A DNA stretch of 64,000 nt from Pseudomonas sp. ANT_H4 (GTDB taxonomy: Bacteria > Pseudomonadota > Gammaproteobacteria > Pseudomonadales > Pseudomonadaceae), in assembly GCF_008369295.1 (NCBI RefSeq), contig NZ_VOBG01000010.1, positions 62,001-126,000 on the forward strand, given 5' to 3'. Under the pieces are notes generated by a model. That model was not told the DNA's origin. It did no database searches and worked only from the letters and a program-made list of their open reading frames with translations. Positions 19,029-27,121 of the stretch are shown in pieces (within the stretch, counting starts at the first letter, position 1; every line of letters starts with the position of its first letter). A program made the position numbers and the translations under genes.

Positions 19029-20273
19029 TTAACCGCGTGGAGTCGCGACGCTTGCGAGCTTGGGCGCGGATTTATCCGGCGTCACTTGCTCCAGGTTGCT
19101 GGCTTCAAGCGCTTGTCGTTGTTGTGCCAATGCGGCGAGGGTTTCCTTGCTGGCCATCGGGATGGTTTGCGGGGCGACCGGCGATCCCGGGCGAACCCGC
19201 TGCAGGCCCTTGACGATAATGGTGTCGTCCTTGTTCAGGCCGCTGCGCACGATGCGCAAGCCTTCGATCTTCGGGCCCAATTCCACGGCGCGGTACGAGG
19301 ACTTGTTGTCGGCATCCATCACCAGCACGAACTTCTTGCCAAGGTCGGTACCGACTGCTTCGTCGTTGATCAGCACGGCAGAGTAGGTGCCGCTGCCCAC
19401 CAGTTTCAGGCGTGCGTACAGGCCTGGGGTGAAGCGCCCGTCGGTGTTATCAAAGACTGCTCGACCCCGAATGGTGCCGGTCGCCGGGTTGACCTGGTTG
19501 TCGACAAAGTTCATCTGGCCCAGATGCGGGTTGCCGTCTTCATTGGACAGGCCCAGGTATACCGGGGTGGTGGCGCCACGGCGGCCCTGGCGGGCCAGCT
19601 CGGTGTACTTGAGGTACACGCGTTCATCGGCGTCGAAGTAGGCGTAGACCTTGTCGGTAGACACCACGCTGGTAAGCGAAGTGACATCAGCGGTCACCAG
19701 GTTACCGGCAGTGATGTCGGCACGGCTGACACGGCCGCTGATGGGCGAGGTGACGCGGGTGAAGCTAAGGTTCAGCTTGGCCAGGTCCAGTTGCGCCTGA
19801 ATGCCAGCGACAGCAGCGCGGGCTTCCTGGGCAGCGGAGGTACGGGAGTCGGCAAGTTCGGCGGAAATCGCGTTGCTCTGACGCAGGCGCTCGCCGCGCT
19901 GGGCTTCGTTATCGCTGCGGCTTGCTGCAGCGCGGGTTTGTTGCAACTGGGCTTCAAGGCGGCGGACTTCGGCCTGGAACGGACGTGGGTCGATTTGGAA
20001 CAGCAACTCGCCTTTCTTGACCAAGGCACCTTCGGTGAAGGCGACCTGATCAATCTGGCCGGAAACCCGAGGACGAATCTGCACGGTTTCCGGCGCTTCC
20101 AGGCGACCGGTGAACTCGTCCCATTCGTTGACGGGCTGTTCAAGCACCTTGGCAACGCTGACTTTACTGGCTGGCATGGCGGCCGCTTGGTCAGGGGTCT
20201 TGCCGCATGCGCTTATCACCATCACGGCCATAATGGCTAGGGGATAGCGCAAATGTTTGAGTGACTGTTCCAT
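19029..20273 (-). CDS. mexE: MexE, RND efflux periplasmic adaptor lipoprotein
   Basis: A 414-residue membrane fusion protein, the same length as MexE of P. aeruginosa. It begins MEQSLKHLRYPLAIM, with a lipobox ending in SAC. The lipoyl-like half motifs (RPRVSGQI and LSFTRVTSPISGRVSRA) flank an alpha-hairpin around residues 95-165. It bridges MexF and OprN. The ATG at 20271-20273 is chosen to match the family; one in-frame ATG three codons upstream is possible. A MexT-like box lies ~77-100 bases upstream. Unlike in P. aeruginosa, mexT is not adjacent but lies 29 kb away. Confidence 0.96.
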   Translation of the reverse strand: MEQSLKHLRYPLAIMAVMVISACGKTPDQAAAMPASKVSVAKVLEQPVNEWDEFTGRLEAPETVQIRPRVSGQIDQVAFTEGALVKKGELLFQIDPRPFQAEVRRLEAQLQQTRAAASRSDNEAQRGERLRQSNAISAELADSRTSAAQEARAAVAGIQAQLDLAKLNLSFTRVTSPISGRVSRADITAGNLVTADVTSLTSVVSTDKVYAYFDADERVYLKYTELARQGRRGATTPVYLGLSNEDGNPHLGQMNFVDNQVNPATGTIRGRAVFDNTDGRFTPGLYARLKLVGSGTYSAVLINDEAVGTDLGKKFVLVMDADNKSSYRAVELGPKIEGLRIVRSGLNKDDTIIVKGLQRVRPGSPVAPQTIPMASKETLAALAQQRQALEASNLEQVTPDKSAPKLASVATPRG

Positions 20274-20349
20274 GAGGGGCATCCGCCAATGTATTTGAGA
20301 TGGGCGGATCATGCTCGGCGATGTGCTCTCTCACGAATCGAATGAAACA

Positions 20350-20373
20350 AAGGTAACTATCATTCGGAATGAT
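20350..20373 (-). promoter_or_regulatory. MexT-like nod box upstream of mexE
   Basis: On the minus strand the segment reads ATCA-N5-AATGAT-N4-ACCTT. The published MexT consensus is ATCA-N5-GTCGAT-N4-ACYAT, so the outer parts and the GAT agree and the spacing is exact. The first 15 bases also form a perfect LysR-type palindrome (ATCATTC-C-GAATGAT). A comparable box lies between mexT and mexS. Confidence 0.65.
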
Positions 20374-20581
20374 ATAAGCGCGAACCAAGCCCTCTAGAAT
20401 GGGGCTTTCGTTAGGTAGCTATCAATAGTATTGATGACAAAGGACTGTTGCGAGGAATGCAAAGACGCGGCAAGCGAAAAGGGCGCTCCATCAAGAAAAT
20501 CGGCGAACGAGGAGATGAGTAGCGCAGCGCATCACCTGCAGGGTCTGTCGACGGGTTTTCATCAATGCAATACGTTTGACC

Positions 20582-20601
20582 ATATCCCCCTGGGGGGGAT
20601 A
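20582..20601. promoter_or_regulatory. CsoR/RcnR-family operator (C-tract/G-tract palindrome)
   Basis: ATATCCCCC-T-GGGGGGG-ATA is an imperfect palindrome of the C-tract/G-tract type bound by DUF156-family metal sensors. It lies 40 bases before the sensor gene start. It would mediate metal-relieved autorepression of the sensor-exporter pair. Confidence 0.75.
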
Positions 20602-20640
20602 GGATGCCGGCGTAATTCATTGAGGCCTGAGGCCTAAACC

Positions 20641-20934
20641 ATGAGCGAGCACGAGCACAATCACCGCCACATCCACCAGAGCCACGAGGCGATCATCAAG
20701 CGCCTCAAACGGGCGGACGGTCACCTGCGCAGCATCATCACCATGATTGAAGACGGTCGTGAGTGCGTCGACATTGCTCAGCAGCTGCATGCTGTAGAGA
20801 AAGCGGTGTGCCAGGCCAAGCGAACGCTCATCCAGGATCACATTGATCACTGTCTGGAGGATACCGTCTCGGCCCTGAATAATGGCGAGCGTGGTCCGTT
20901 AGAAGCCTTCAAGCAAATTACCAAGTACCTCTAG
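20641..20934 (+). CDS. DUF156-family nickel/cobalt-sensing repressor (InrS-like ligand set)
   Basis: A 97-residue all-helical repressor of the CsoR/RcnR/FrmR family. The N-terminus is rich in His (eight His within residues 1-28). Candidate ligands are H10, C42, H67 and C71. Their spacings (32, 25, 4) match the H-C-H-C nickel site described for InrS of Synechocystis, whereas E. coli RcnR uses His at the last position. The gene is followed after 7 bases by an RcnA-type exporter and preceded by a typical G-tract operator. The likely role is nickel or cobalt derepression of the exporter. Copper or formaldehyde sensing is less likely given the neighbour. Confidence 0.88.
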   Translation: MSEHEHNHRHIHQSHEAIIKRLKRADGHLRSIITMIEDGRECVDIAQQLHAVEKAVCQAKRTLIQDHIDHCLEDTVSALNNGERGPLEAFKQITKYL

Positions 20935-20941
20935 GTCTGAC

Positions 20942-21811
20942 ATGCCTAACTTCGCTGAAGTCTTGCAGCAGGGTGGCTCGCACGCCTGGCTGTACTTTCC
21001 GAGCGCAATTCTGCTCGGTGCTCTGCATGGGCTGGAACCAGGCCATTCAAAAACCATGATGGCGGCCTTCATCGTGGCCATCCGTGGCTCGGTAAAGCAG
21101 GCCGTTTTATTGGGCCTGGCCGCTACGCTGTCGCACACTGCCGTGGTTTGGTTGGTTGCCATCGGCGGTATGTACCTGGGCAAAGGCCTGGATGCTCAAA
21201 CTACTGAACCTTACTTCCAGCTCGCGTCTTCTGCACTGATCATCGCGATTGCGCTTTGGATGCTGTGGCGTACTTGGCGCGGTGAGCAGATGTTCAAGTT
21301 CGAGCAAGGTGATGATCATCATCACGGCGAGCATGCCGGTCACTCCCATGATGACGACCTAGAATGCCAGGAACATCATCACGGGCACGCCCATGGCGAA
21401 CGGGAAGGCTTGGAGCTGTCGATTGATGGTTATCAGGATGCGCATGAGCGTGCCCATGCCACCGATATCCGCAAGCGTTTCGCCAACCGTGAAGTCACGA
21501 CGGGACAGATCATCATGTTTGGCTTGACGGGTGGGCTCATTCCTTGCCCCGCGGCCATTACCGTTCTGCTGCTCTGCCTTCAGGTCAAGGAAGTCACCTT
21601 GGGTGGCGTGCTCGTCCTGTGCTTCAGCATTGGTCTGGCACTCACCCTGGTAACCGTCGGCGCCGCAGCAGCTATTGGCGCCAGGCAGGCCTCCAACCGC
21701 TGGCCCTGGATGGGCGCCGTTGCTCGTCGCGCCCCTTATCTGTCCAGCGCGCTGATTATCGGCGTCGGTCTCTATGTGGGCATCCATGGCTGGATTGGCC
21801 TGAACGCTTAG
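20942..21811 (+). CDS. rcnA: RcnA-type nickel/cobalt efflux protein
   Basis: A 289-residue inner membrane protein of the NiCoT/RcnA family with about six hydrophobic segments. The first helix region carries HGLEPGHSKTMM, a signature of the family. A cytosolic or periplasmic loop around residues 122-157 is exceptionally rich in His, Asp and Glu (DDHHHGEHAGHSHDDD), a probable metal-binding buffer. The gene lies 7 bases after the metal-sensing repressor and is presumably co-transcribed with it. Export of Ni(II) and Co(II) is the family function. Confidence 0.92.
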   Translation: MPNFAEVLQQGGSHAWLYFPSAILLGALHGLEPGHSKTMMAAFIVAIRGSVKQAVLLGLAATLSHTAVVWLVAIGGMYLGKGLDAQTTEPYFQLASSALIIAIALWMLWRTWRGEQMFKFEQGDDHHHGEHAGHSHDDDLECQEHHHGHAHGEREGLELSIDGYQDAHERAHATDIRKRFANREVTTGQIIMFGLTGGLIPCPAAITVLLLCLQVKEVTLGGVLVLCFSIGLALTLVTVGAAAAIGARQASNRWPWMGAVARRAPYLSSALIIGVGLYVGIHGWIGLNA

Positions 21812-21869
21812 GGCGACTCTTGAGTGTTTGCCAAGGGCGCCGGGAGTAGCGTAAATGACGAAGTTTCAC

Positions 21870-21886
21870 GATACCTCCAGGGTATC
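21870..21886. promoter_or_regulatory. CatR-like operator upstream of the collapsed catBCA operon
   Basis: GATACC-TCCAG-GGTATC is a perfect 6-5-6 inverted repeat of the LysR T-N11-A kind. An AGACC half-site follows at 21892-21896. Such a repression site plus downstream activation half-site is what is expected for CatR at catBCA promoters. It lies ~70 bases before the catB remnant. Confidence 0.65.
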
Positions 21887-21954
21887 AAGTGAGACCTAAT
21901 CAATATTGGACGGCCTGCGCCCTCAGCGTCAATCTCTGCTGAAGAACAACTATT

Positions 21955-22056
21955 ATGCAGGCTGAGCGTCTCATGGTCGCTGTCACCATCGAACGCTTCG
22001 ATACCCAGATTGTCGACCTCCCGACGATCCGCTCGCACAGATGGCATGACCGTTAA
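21955..22056 (+). pseudogene. catB: catB remnant (muconate cycloisomerase N-terminus)
   Basis: A 33-codon frame ending in TAA. Its segment TIERFDTQIVDLPTIRSHR closely matches the N-terminal region of muconate cycloisomerases (IERIEAIIVDLPTIRPHK in CatB, from memory). All of the enzyme beyond residue ~30, including the catalytic barrel, is missing. It overlaps the catC remnant, showing that a deletion removed most of catB and part of catC. Confidence 0.7.
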
Positions 22057-22171
22057 GCGTCCTACTGACATGCCGGTAAGTAAGGCCAGTAAACTCAAGG
22101 CGATGAAAAGAAACGGGCCTGTGCCTACACCCTGTCTTCGGCAGCTCTTGCCATCAACAAAAACAAGATAA
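22046..22171 (+). pseudogene. catC: catC remnant (muconolactone isomerase N-terminus)
   Basis: A 41-codon frame starting MTVKRPTDMPVSKASKLKA. It aligns with the N-terminal region of muconolactone delta-isomerase (MTVKLPVDMDPAKADQLKA, from memory). The remaining two thirds of the ~96-residue enzyme are absent and the tail is unrelated. It lies in catB-catC-catA order immediately before catA, as in intact catBCA operons. Confidence 0.65.
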
Positions 22172-22188
22172 TGATGAGGACCACAGCC

Positions 22189-23094
22189 ATGACTATCCGT
22201 ATTTCGCAAACTGCTGAAGTGCAGCAGTTCTTCGAAGGGGCATCCGGCTTCGACCAAGCCGCTGGCAGCCAGCGCATGAAGAGCGTGGTACACCGAGTGT
22301 TGAACGACGCGATCAAGGTCATCGAAGACCTGCAAGTCACTCCTGAAGAATTCTGGAAGGCCGTCAACTATCTCAATGACTTGGGCAGCCGCCAGGAAGC
22401 CGGCTTGCTCGTCGCAGGCCTTGGGCTTGAGCATTACCTCGACTTGCTGATGGATGCAGAGGATGAGCAGGCCGGGCATGTCGGTGGCACACCACGCACC
22501 ATCGAGGGGCCTCTGTATGTCGCCGGTGCGCCGTTGTCCGAGCACTACTCCCGCCTGGATGATGGTCAGGACGCTGGCACTGTCCTGTATATGCGCGGCC
22601 AGGTTCGCGACACCGATGGCGAGCCGTTGGCCAACGCCATTGTCGATGTGTGGCACGCCAATACCGGCGGCACCTACTCGTACTTCGATCCTTCGCAGTC
22701 GGAGTTCAACCTGCGTCGCCGCATCCAGACTGATGCTGAAGGGTGCTACCGCTTCCAAAGCATCGTGCCGTCCGGCTATGGCTGCCCACCGAATGGCCCG
22801 ACGCAACAGTTGCTCGATCAACTGGGTCGTCATGGTCAGCGTCCGGCGCATATTCACTTTTTTATCTCGGCGCTCGGCCATCGTCACCTCACCACCCAGA
22901 TCAACCTGGCCGGGGACAAGTATCTGCATGATGACTTTGCCTATGCCACTCGTGACGAGTTGATCGCCGATATTCATTTCAGCGACGATACCAATGGCCG
23001 GCGTGCCGATATCGATTTTGACTTTGTATTGCAGCCAACCGCTGCGGCCAAGGACGAGAATCGTCATGAACGGGTGCGGGCGTTGGAGGCTTGA
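22189..23094 (+). CDS. catA: Catechol 1,2-dioxygenase (first copy)
   Basis: A 301-residue intradiol dioxygenase converting catechol to cis,cis-muconate. The non-heme Fe(III) ligands are visible: Tyr in GTYSYFD, Tyr in IVPSGYGCPPNGP, and the two His in RPAHIHFF. The ATG at 22189-22191 is chosen because a GAGGA ribosome binding site precedes it at proper spacing; in-frame ATGs up to six codons upstream exist. It is the only intact gene left of a catBCA operon and lies just before benR and benABCD, which supply its substrate. A paralogue lies at 44115-45053. Confidence 0.95.
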   Translation: MTIRISQTAEVQQFFEGASGFDQAAGSQRMKSVVHRVLNDAIKVIEDLQVTPEEFWKAVNYLNDLGSRQEAGLLVAGLGLEHYLDLLMDAEDEQAGHVGGTPRTIEGPLYVAGAPLSEHYSRLDDGQDAGTVLYMRGQVRDTDGEPLANAIVDVWHANTGGTYSYFDPSQSEFNLRRRIQTDAEGCYRFQSIVPSGYGCPPNGPTQQLLDQLGRHGQRPAHIHFFISALGHRHLTTQINLAGDKYLHDDFAYATRDELIADIHFSDDTNGRRADIDFDFVLQPTAAAKDENRHERVRALEA

Positions 23095-23161
23095 TACCCC
23101 AACAGGACTTGTTGCCTGCGGGGGCGTTTTGGCGTCAGCCTAGGGCCAAAGAGGCGCAACC

Positions 23162-24109
23162 ATGACCGTGCTATTGAGTGAGTGCAGCCAGATTTTTGAT
23201 CGTGCAGATGCCTATGCTGTGTCGGATTACGTCAACCAGCATGTGGGCAGCCACTGTATCCTCCTGCCACCCAGGGGGCGCCCACAGGCGAGCATCAGCC
23301 ACCGGACCTTTTCCAGCCTGGATTTGTGCCGCATCAGCTACGGCGCTCCGGTGCGGGTAACCTCAGTGGCGCTGGAAACGATTTACCACCTGCAGATTCT
23401 GCTGCGCGGTCACTGCCGCTCCACCTCCCGTGGCGAAGAGCAGATTTTAGGACCGGGTGAAATCCTGCTGATCAATCCGGATGACCCGGTGGACCTGACC
23501 TATTCTGCCGACTGCGAAAAATTCATCATCAAGTTGCCCGTGCGCCTGCTGGAAAACGCCTGCCTTGAGCAGCACTGGACGCTGCCGCAACAGGGCATCC
23601 GTTTCGCGGCGGCTCGCCACGTGCTCAGCGAGATGGGCGGATTCCTGCCATTGCTGGGGTTAATCTGCCAAGAGGCCGAAAATGCCGCAGAGCCCGAAGT
23701 GCAGGGCCTGTATGAGCGCATTGTGGCGAATAAACTGCTGGCATTACTGGCCAGTAACGTCTTGCGTGTGATTCCCCGGCCGGATCAACGCGGCGGCTTC
23801 GAAGCTGTGCGCCAGTTTATCGAGGAGCACCTGACCGAGGATGTCAGCGTCGAACAACTGATGGCCATCGCCAGGGTCAGCGAGCGTTCGCTGTATACCT
23901 TGTTCGAACGCCAGGTCGGCCTATCGCCGCGTGACTATATGCGTCAACGCAAGCTGGAGCGGGTGCATGCCATGTTGCAACTGGCCACGGCTCGCAGCGT
24001 GACGGAAGTGGCGCTGGATCACGGTTTCCTGCATTTGGGACGTTTCTCCGAGTCCTATCGCAAACGCTTTGGCGAGCTGCCTTCGCAGACCTGGAAGCGG
24101 CAACGATAA
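23162..24109 (+). CDS. benR: BenR/XylS-type AraC-family activator
   Basis: A 315-residue AraC-family protein of the XylS/BenR/AntR group. The N-terminal ~200 residues bind the aromatic acid effector. The two helix-turn-helix motifs fall in residues ~215-315 (SVEQLMAIARVSERSLYTLFE and SVTEVALDHGFLHLGRFSESYR). Position immediately upstream of benA and the paired 15-bp direct repeats between them support a role as benzoate-responsive activator of the ben operon. An AntR role is less likely because the downstream reductase and diol dehydrogenase are of the benzoate kind. Confidence 0.9.
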   Translation: MTVLLSECSQIFDRADAYAVSDYVNQHVGSHCILLPPRGRPQASISHRTFSSLDLCRISYGAPVRVTSVALETIYHLQILLRGHCRSTSRGEEQILGPGEILLINPDDPVDLTYSADCEKFIIKLPVRLLENACLEQHWTLPQQGIRFAAARHVLSEMGGFLPLLGLICQEAENAAEPEVQGLYERIVANKLLALLASNVLRVIPRPDQRGGFEAVRQFIEEHLTEDVSVEQLMAIARVSERSLYTLFERQVGLSPRDYMRQRKLERVHAMLQLATARSVTEVALDHGFLHLGRFSESYRKRFGELPSQTWKRQR

Positions 24110-24115
24110 ACCGGT

Positions 24116-24151
24116 TGCGCCAGGCGGATAGCGATTTGCAGTCAGCGGATA
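24116..24151 (+). promoter_or_regulatory. BenR/XylS direct-repeat operator before benA
   Basis: Two 15-bp direct repeats of the form TGCR-N6-GGATA occur at 24116-24130 (TGCG) and 24137-24151 (TGCA). They are separated by 6 bp, so their starts are 21 bp apart. This is the known architecture of XylS/BenR sites (TGCA-N6-GGNTA). They lie 66-101 bases before the benA start codon. Confidence 0.85.
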
Positions 24152-24216
24152 TTGAAGGGTAAGACGAGTACATAAGGTGGGGGGGCCTGATACAAGAACA
24201 ACGGAGGGCCTACCCC

Positions 24217-25593
24217 ATGATCAGCACACTCGACCGACTTGCCCGACAACTGCGCGAATCCGTCCAGGAAGATCCCGCTACCGGGGTTTTCCGCTGCCGC
24301 CGCGACATCTTCACCGACCCTGACCTATTCGCCCTGGAGATGAAGCACATTTTTGAAGCGGGTTGGGTCTACCTGGCACATGAAAGCCAGGTGCCAGAGA
24401 TCAATGACTACTTCACCACCTGGATTGGCCGCCAGCCAGTGGTCATCACCCGCGACAAACAAGGTGCGCTGCACGGCCTAGTCAACGCCTGTGCACACCG
24501 CGGTGCGATGTTGTGCCGCCGCAAACAAGGCAATAAGGGCTCATTTACCTGCTCATTCCACGGCTGGACGTTCAGCAACACCGGCAAGCTGCTCAAGGTG
24601 AAGGACGCCAAGACCGGCGCCTATCCCGATAGTTTCGACTGTGACGGCTCCCATGATCTCAAGCGCCTTGGCCGCTTCGAAAACTATCGGGGCTTCCTGT
24701 TTGGCAGCCTGAGTGAAACGGTTGCGGAGCTGAGCGATTACCTGGGTGAAACCCGGGTGATTATCGACCAAATGGTCGATCAGGCACCGTTGGGCCTGGA
24801 AGTGCTGCGCGGCAGTTCGTCGTATGTCTACGACGGCAACTGGAAGTTGCAGATCGAGAACGGCGCCGATGGTTATCACGTCAGCTCCGTACACTGGAAT
24901 TACTCGGCGACCATGGGCCGGCGCAACTACGAAGCCGAAGGCACGCGCACCGTCGACGCCAATGGCTGGTCGAAAAGCCTGGGCGGCGTGTATGCCTTCG
25001 AACACGGGCATATCCTGCTGTGGACGCACCTGCTCAACCCCGAAGTACGCCCGGTGCATGCTCACCGTGAAGCGCTGGCCGAACGCCTGGGCCAGGAACG
25101 CGCCGACTTTATCGTCGATCAAACCCGCAACCTGTGCCTCTACCCCAATGTTTACTTGATGGACCAGTTCTCCACGCAGATCCGTGTCGTACGGCCGATC
25201 GCGGTCGACAAGACCGAGGTGACGATTTATTGCATGGCGCCCAAGGGCGAAAGTGCCCAGGAGCGCACCACGCGCATCCGTCAGTACGAAGACTTCTTCA
25301 ACGTCAGCGGCATGGGTACACCCGATGACCTTGAAGAGTTCCGCGCCTGCCAGACCGGCTACCAGGGCGCGACCACCTTATGGAATGACCTCAGCCGCGG
25401 CGCGAAACAGTGGGTCGAAGGCGCGGATGAGAATGCCAAGGCCATGGGCATGCACCCGCAACTCAGCGGCGTGAAAACCGAAGACGAAGGGCTGTTCGTA
25501 CGCCAGCACGCGCATTGGGCACAAAGCCTTCAGCGCGCGATCAAGTTGGAGCAGCAAGGCTTGATCGCTACCGACAAGGAGGTGCTGTCATGA
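24217..25593 (+). CDS. benA: Benzoate 1,2-dioxygenase large (alpha) subunit
   Basis: A 458-residue Rieske oxygenase alpha subunit that, with BenB and BenC, converts benzoate to its cis-1,2-dihydrodiol. The Rieske centre ligands are seen in CAHRGAM and CSFHGWTF around residues 90-115. The mononuclear iron site includes the His pair in DGYHVSSVHW near residues 220-229. The length fits BenA (~452-456). The gene overlaps benB by four bases (ATGA). Toluate (XylX) activity cannot be excluded from sequence alone. Confidence 0.95.
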   Translation: MISTLDRLARQLRESVQEDPATGVFRCRRDIFTDPDLFALEMKHIFEAGWVYLAHESQVPEINDYFTTWIGRQPVVITRDKQGALHGLVNACAHRGAMLCRRKQGNKGSFTCSFHGWTFSNTGKLLKVKDAKTGAYPDSFDCDGSHDLKRLGRFENYRGFLFGSLSETVAELSDYLGETRVIIDQMVDQAPLGLEVLRGSSSYVYDGNWKLQIENGADGYHVSSVHWNYSATMGRRNYEAEGTRTVDANGWSKSLGGVYAFEHGHILLWTHLLNPEVRPVHAHREALAERLGQERADFIVDQTRNLCLYPNVYLMDQFSTQIRVVRPIAVDKTEVTIYCMAPKGESAQERTTRIRQYEDFFNVSGMGTPDDLEEFRACQTGYQGATTLWNDLSRGAKQWVEGADENAKAMGMHPQLSGVKTEDEGLFVRQHAHWAQSLQRAIKLEQQGLIATDKEVLS

Positions 25594-26078
25594 GCATTTC
25601 CCGTGACCGCCTGCTGGACTTTCTGTACCGCGAAGCGCGCCTGCTGGATGACCGCCAGTGGGACGAGTGGCTGGAGTGCTACTCACCCAAGGTCGAGTAC
25701 TGGATGCCTGCGTGGGACGACCACGACACCCTGGTAGAAGACCCGCAGAGCGAAATCTCGCTGATTTACTACCCCAACCGTGACGGCCTGGAAGACCGCG
25801 TATTTCGCATTAAGACCGAGCGTTCCAGCGCCAGCACACCGGAGCCGCGTACCGCACACCTGATCACCAACCTCGAAGTACTGGCCGACGACGGTCAGCA
25901 CGTGGAGCTGCGTTTCAACTGGCAAACCCTCAGCCATCGCTACAAGACCACGGATACGTATTTCGGCACCTCGTTCTATCGCCTGGATATCAGCGCCGAA
26001 CAGCCGCTGATTACGCGCAAGAAGGTCGTGCTGAAAAACGATTACATCCATCAGGTCATCGATATCTACCACATCTGA
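25590..26078 (+). CDS. benB: Benzoate 1,2-dioxygenase small (beta) subunit
   Basis: A 162-residue structural beta subunit of the ring-hydroxylating dioxygenase, starting with SISRDRLLDFLYREARLLDD. It forms the alpha3-beta3 oxygenase with BenA. The start at 25590 overlaps the benA stop and is preceded by a GGAGG-like site (AAGGAGGTGCTGTC), which decides it against a longer upstream frame. benC begins 10 bases after it. Confidence 0.95.
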   Translation: MSISRDRLLDFLYREARLLDDRQWDEWLECYSPKVEYWMPAWDDHDTLVEDPQSEISLIYYPNRDGLEDRVFRIKTERSSASTPEPRTAHLITNLEVLADDGQHVELRFNWQTLSHRYKTTDTYFGTSFYRLDISAEQPLITRKKVVLKNDYIHQVIDIYHI

Positions 26079-26088
26079 GGACACACCC

Positions 26089-27111
26089 ATGACGTACTCC
26101 ATTGCCCTGAACTTCGAGGACGGGGTCACCCGATTCATCGACTGCAAGGTGGGTGAAAAGGTCCTCGACGCCGCCTTCCGCCAACGTATCAATCTGCCGA
26201 TGGATTGTTCGGACGGTGTGTGCGGCACCTGCAAATGCCGGTGTGAAACTGGCGCCTATGACTTGGGTGACGACTACATAGAAGACGCCCTGAGCAAGGA
26301 CGAAGCCGAGGAGCGCCAAGTTCTGACCTGCCAGATGGTGCCGCAATCCGATTGCGTGATTGCGGTGCCGGTGTCATCCAGTGCCTGCAAAACGGGTACG
26401 GCGCAATTTGCCGCTACGGTCGCGAGCATTACCCGCCATGCTGATGCTGCCCTGGAGGTCAGTTTCGAACTGGATCAGGCGCCGGTATTTCTCCCTGGTC
26501 AGTACGTCAATATTGGCGTACCCGGCAGCGGGCAGACACGCTCCTATTCCTTCAGTAGCCGCCCCGGCGACAAGCGCGCCAGCTTCCTGATCAAGCATGT
26601 GCCTGGCGGGTTGATGAGTGGCTGGCTGGCGCGCGCCCAGCCCGGCGACGCCGTACCGATGACCGGGCCACTGGGCAGTTTCTATCTGCGTGAAGTTGTC
26701 CGGCCATTGCTATTCCTGGCGGGCGGTACTGGTCTGGCGCCGTTCTTGTCGATGCTGGAAGTGCTGGCCGAGCGAAAGGAAACCCGACCGGTAACGCTGA
26801 TCTATGGCGTGACACGGGATCAGGACCTGGTGATGGTCGAGGTTCTGGAAGCCTTCGCCAAACGCTTGCCCAGCTTCAGTTTTGTCACCTGCGTGGCCGA
26901 TCCACAGACCGCTCACCCGCAGCAGGGCTATGTCACACAGCACATGGCCAAAGAGCTGCTGAACGACGGCGAGGTTGATGTTTACCTCTGTGGGCCGCCA
27001 CCGATGGTCGATGCTGTGCGCCAGCACTTCAAGAGCCAGGGTGTAACCCCGGCCAGCTTCCACTACGAGAAGTTCACGCCCAACGCCATCGTCACTGGCG
27101 ATGCCGCCTGA
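26089..27111 (+). CDS. benC: Benzoate dioxygenase electron-transfer reductase
   Basis: A 340-residue reductase passing electrons from NADH to the BenAB Rieske centre. The N-terminal plant-type [2Fe-2S] ferredoxin domain shows CSDGVCGTCKCRCETG near residues 42-57 and a further Cys in LTCQM. It is followed by an FAD domain (RSYSFSS) and an NAD domain (GGTGLAPFLSML, CGPPPMV). Domain order and length are those of BenC/XylZ. It lies between benB and benD. Confidence 0.95.
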   Translation: MTYSIALNFEDGVTRFIDCKVGEKVLDAAFRQRINLPMDCSDGVCGTCKCRCETGAYDLGDDYIEDALSKDEAEERQVLTCQMVPQSDCVIAVPVSSSACKTGTAQFAATVASITRHADAALEVSFELDQAPVFLPGQYVNIGVPGSGQTRSYSFSSRPGDKRASFLIKHVPGGLMSGWLARAQPGDAVPMTGPLGSFYLREVVRPLLFLAGGTGLAPFLSMLEVLAERKETRPVTLIYGVTRDQDLVMVEVLEAFAKRLPSFSFVTCVADPQTAHPQQGYVTQHMAKELLNDGEVDVYLCGPPPMVDAVRQHFKSQGVTPASFHYEKFTPNAIVTGDAA

Positions 27112-27121
27112 GGAAACCATC

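Noticed and set aside
15834..20273. Assignment as MexAB-OprM or TtgABC
   Set aside because: Remembered MexF and MexE sequence stretches match far better, and no MexR/TtgR-type repressor is adjacent. MexT and MexS are in the same window.
20431..20637. A 68-codon open frame before the nickel sensor
   Set aside because: It covers the G-tract operator region, has no recognisable protein features, and overlaps the sensor promoter.
21808..23067. Minus-strand open frame of 419 codons opposite catA
   Set aside because: It is antisense to a clear catechol dioxygenase, has no recognisable domain and reflects GC-rich codon bias.
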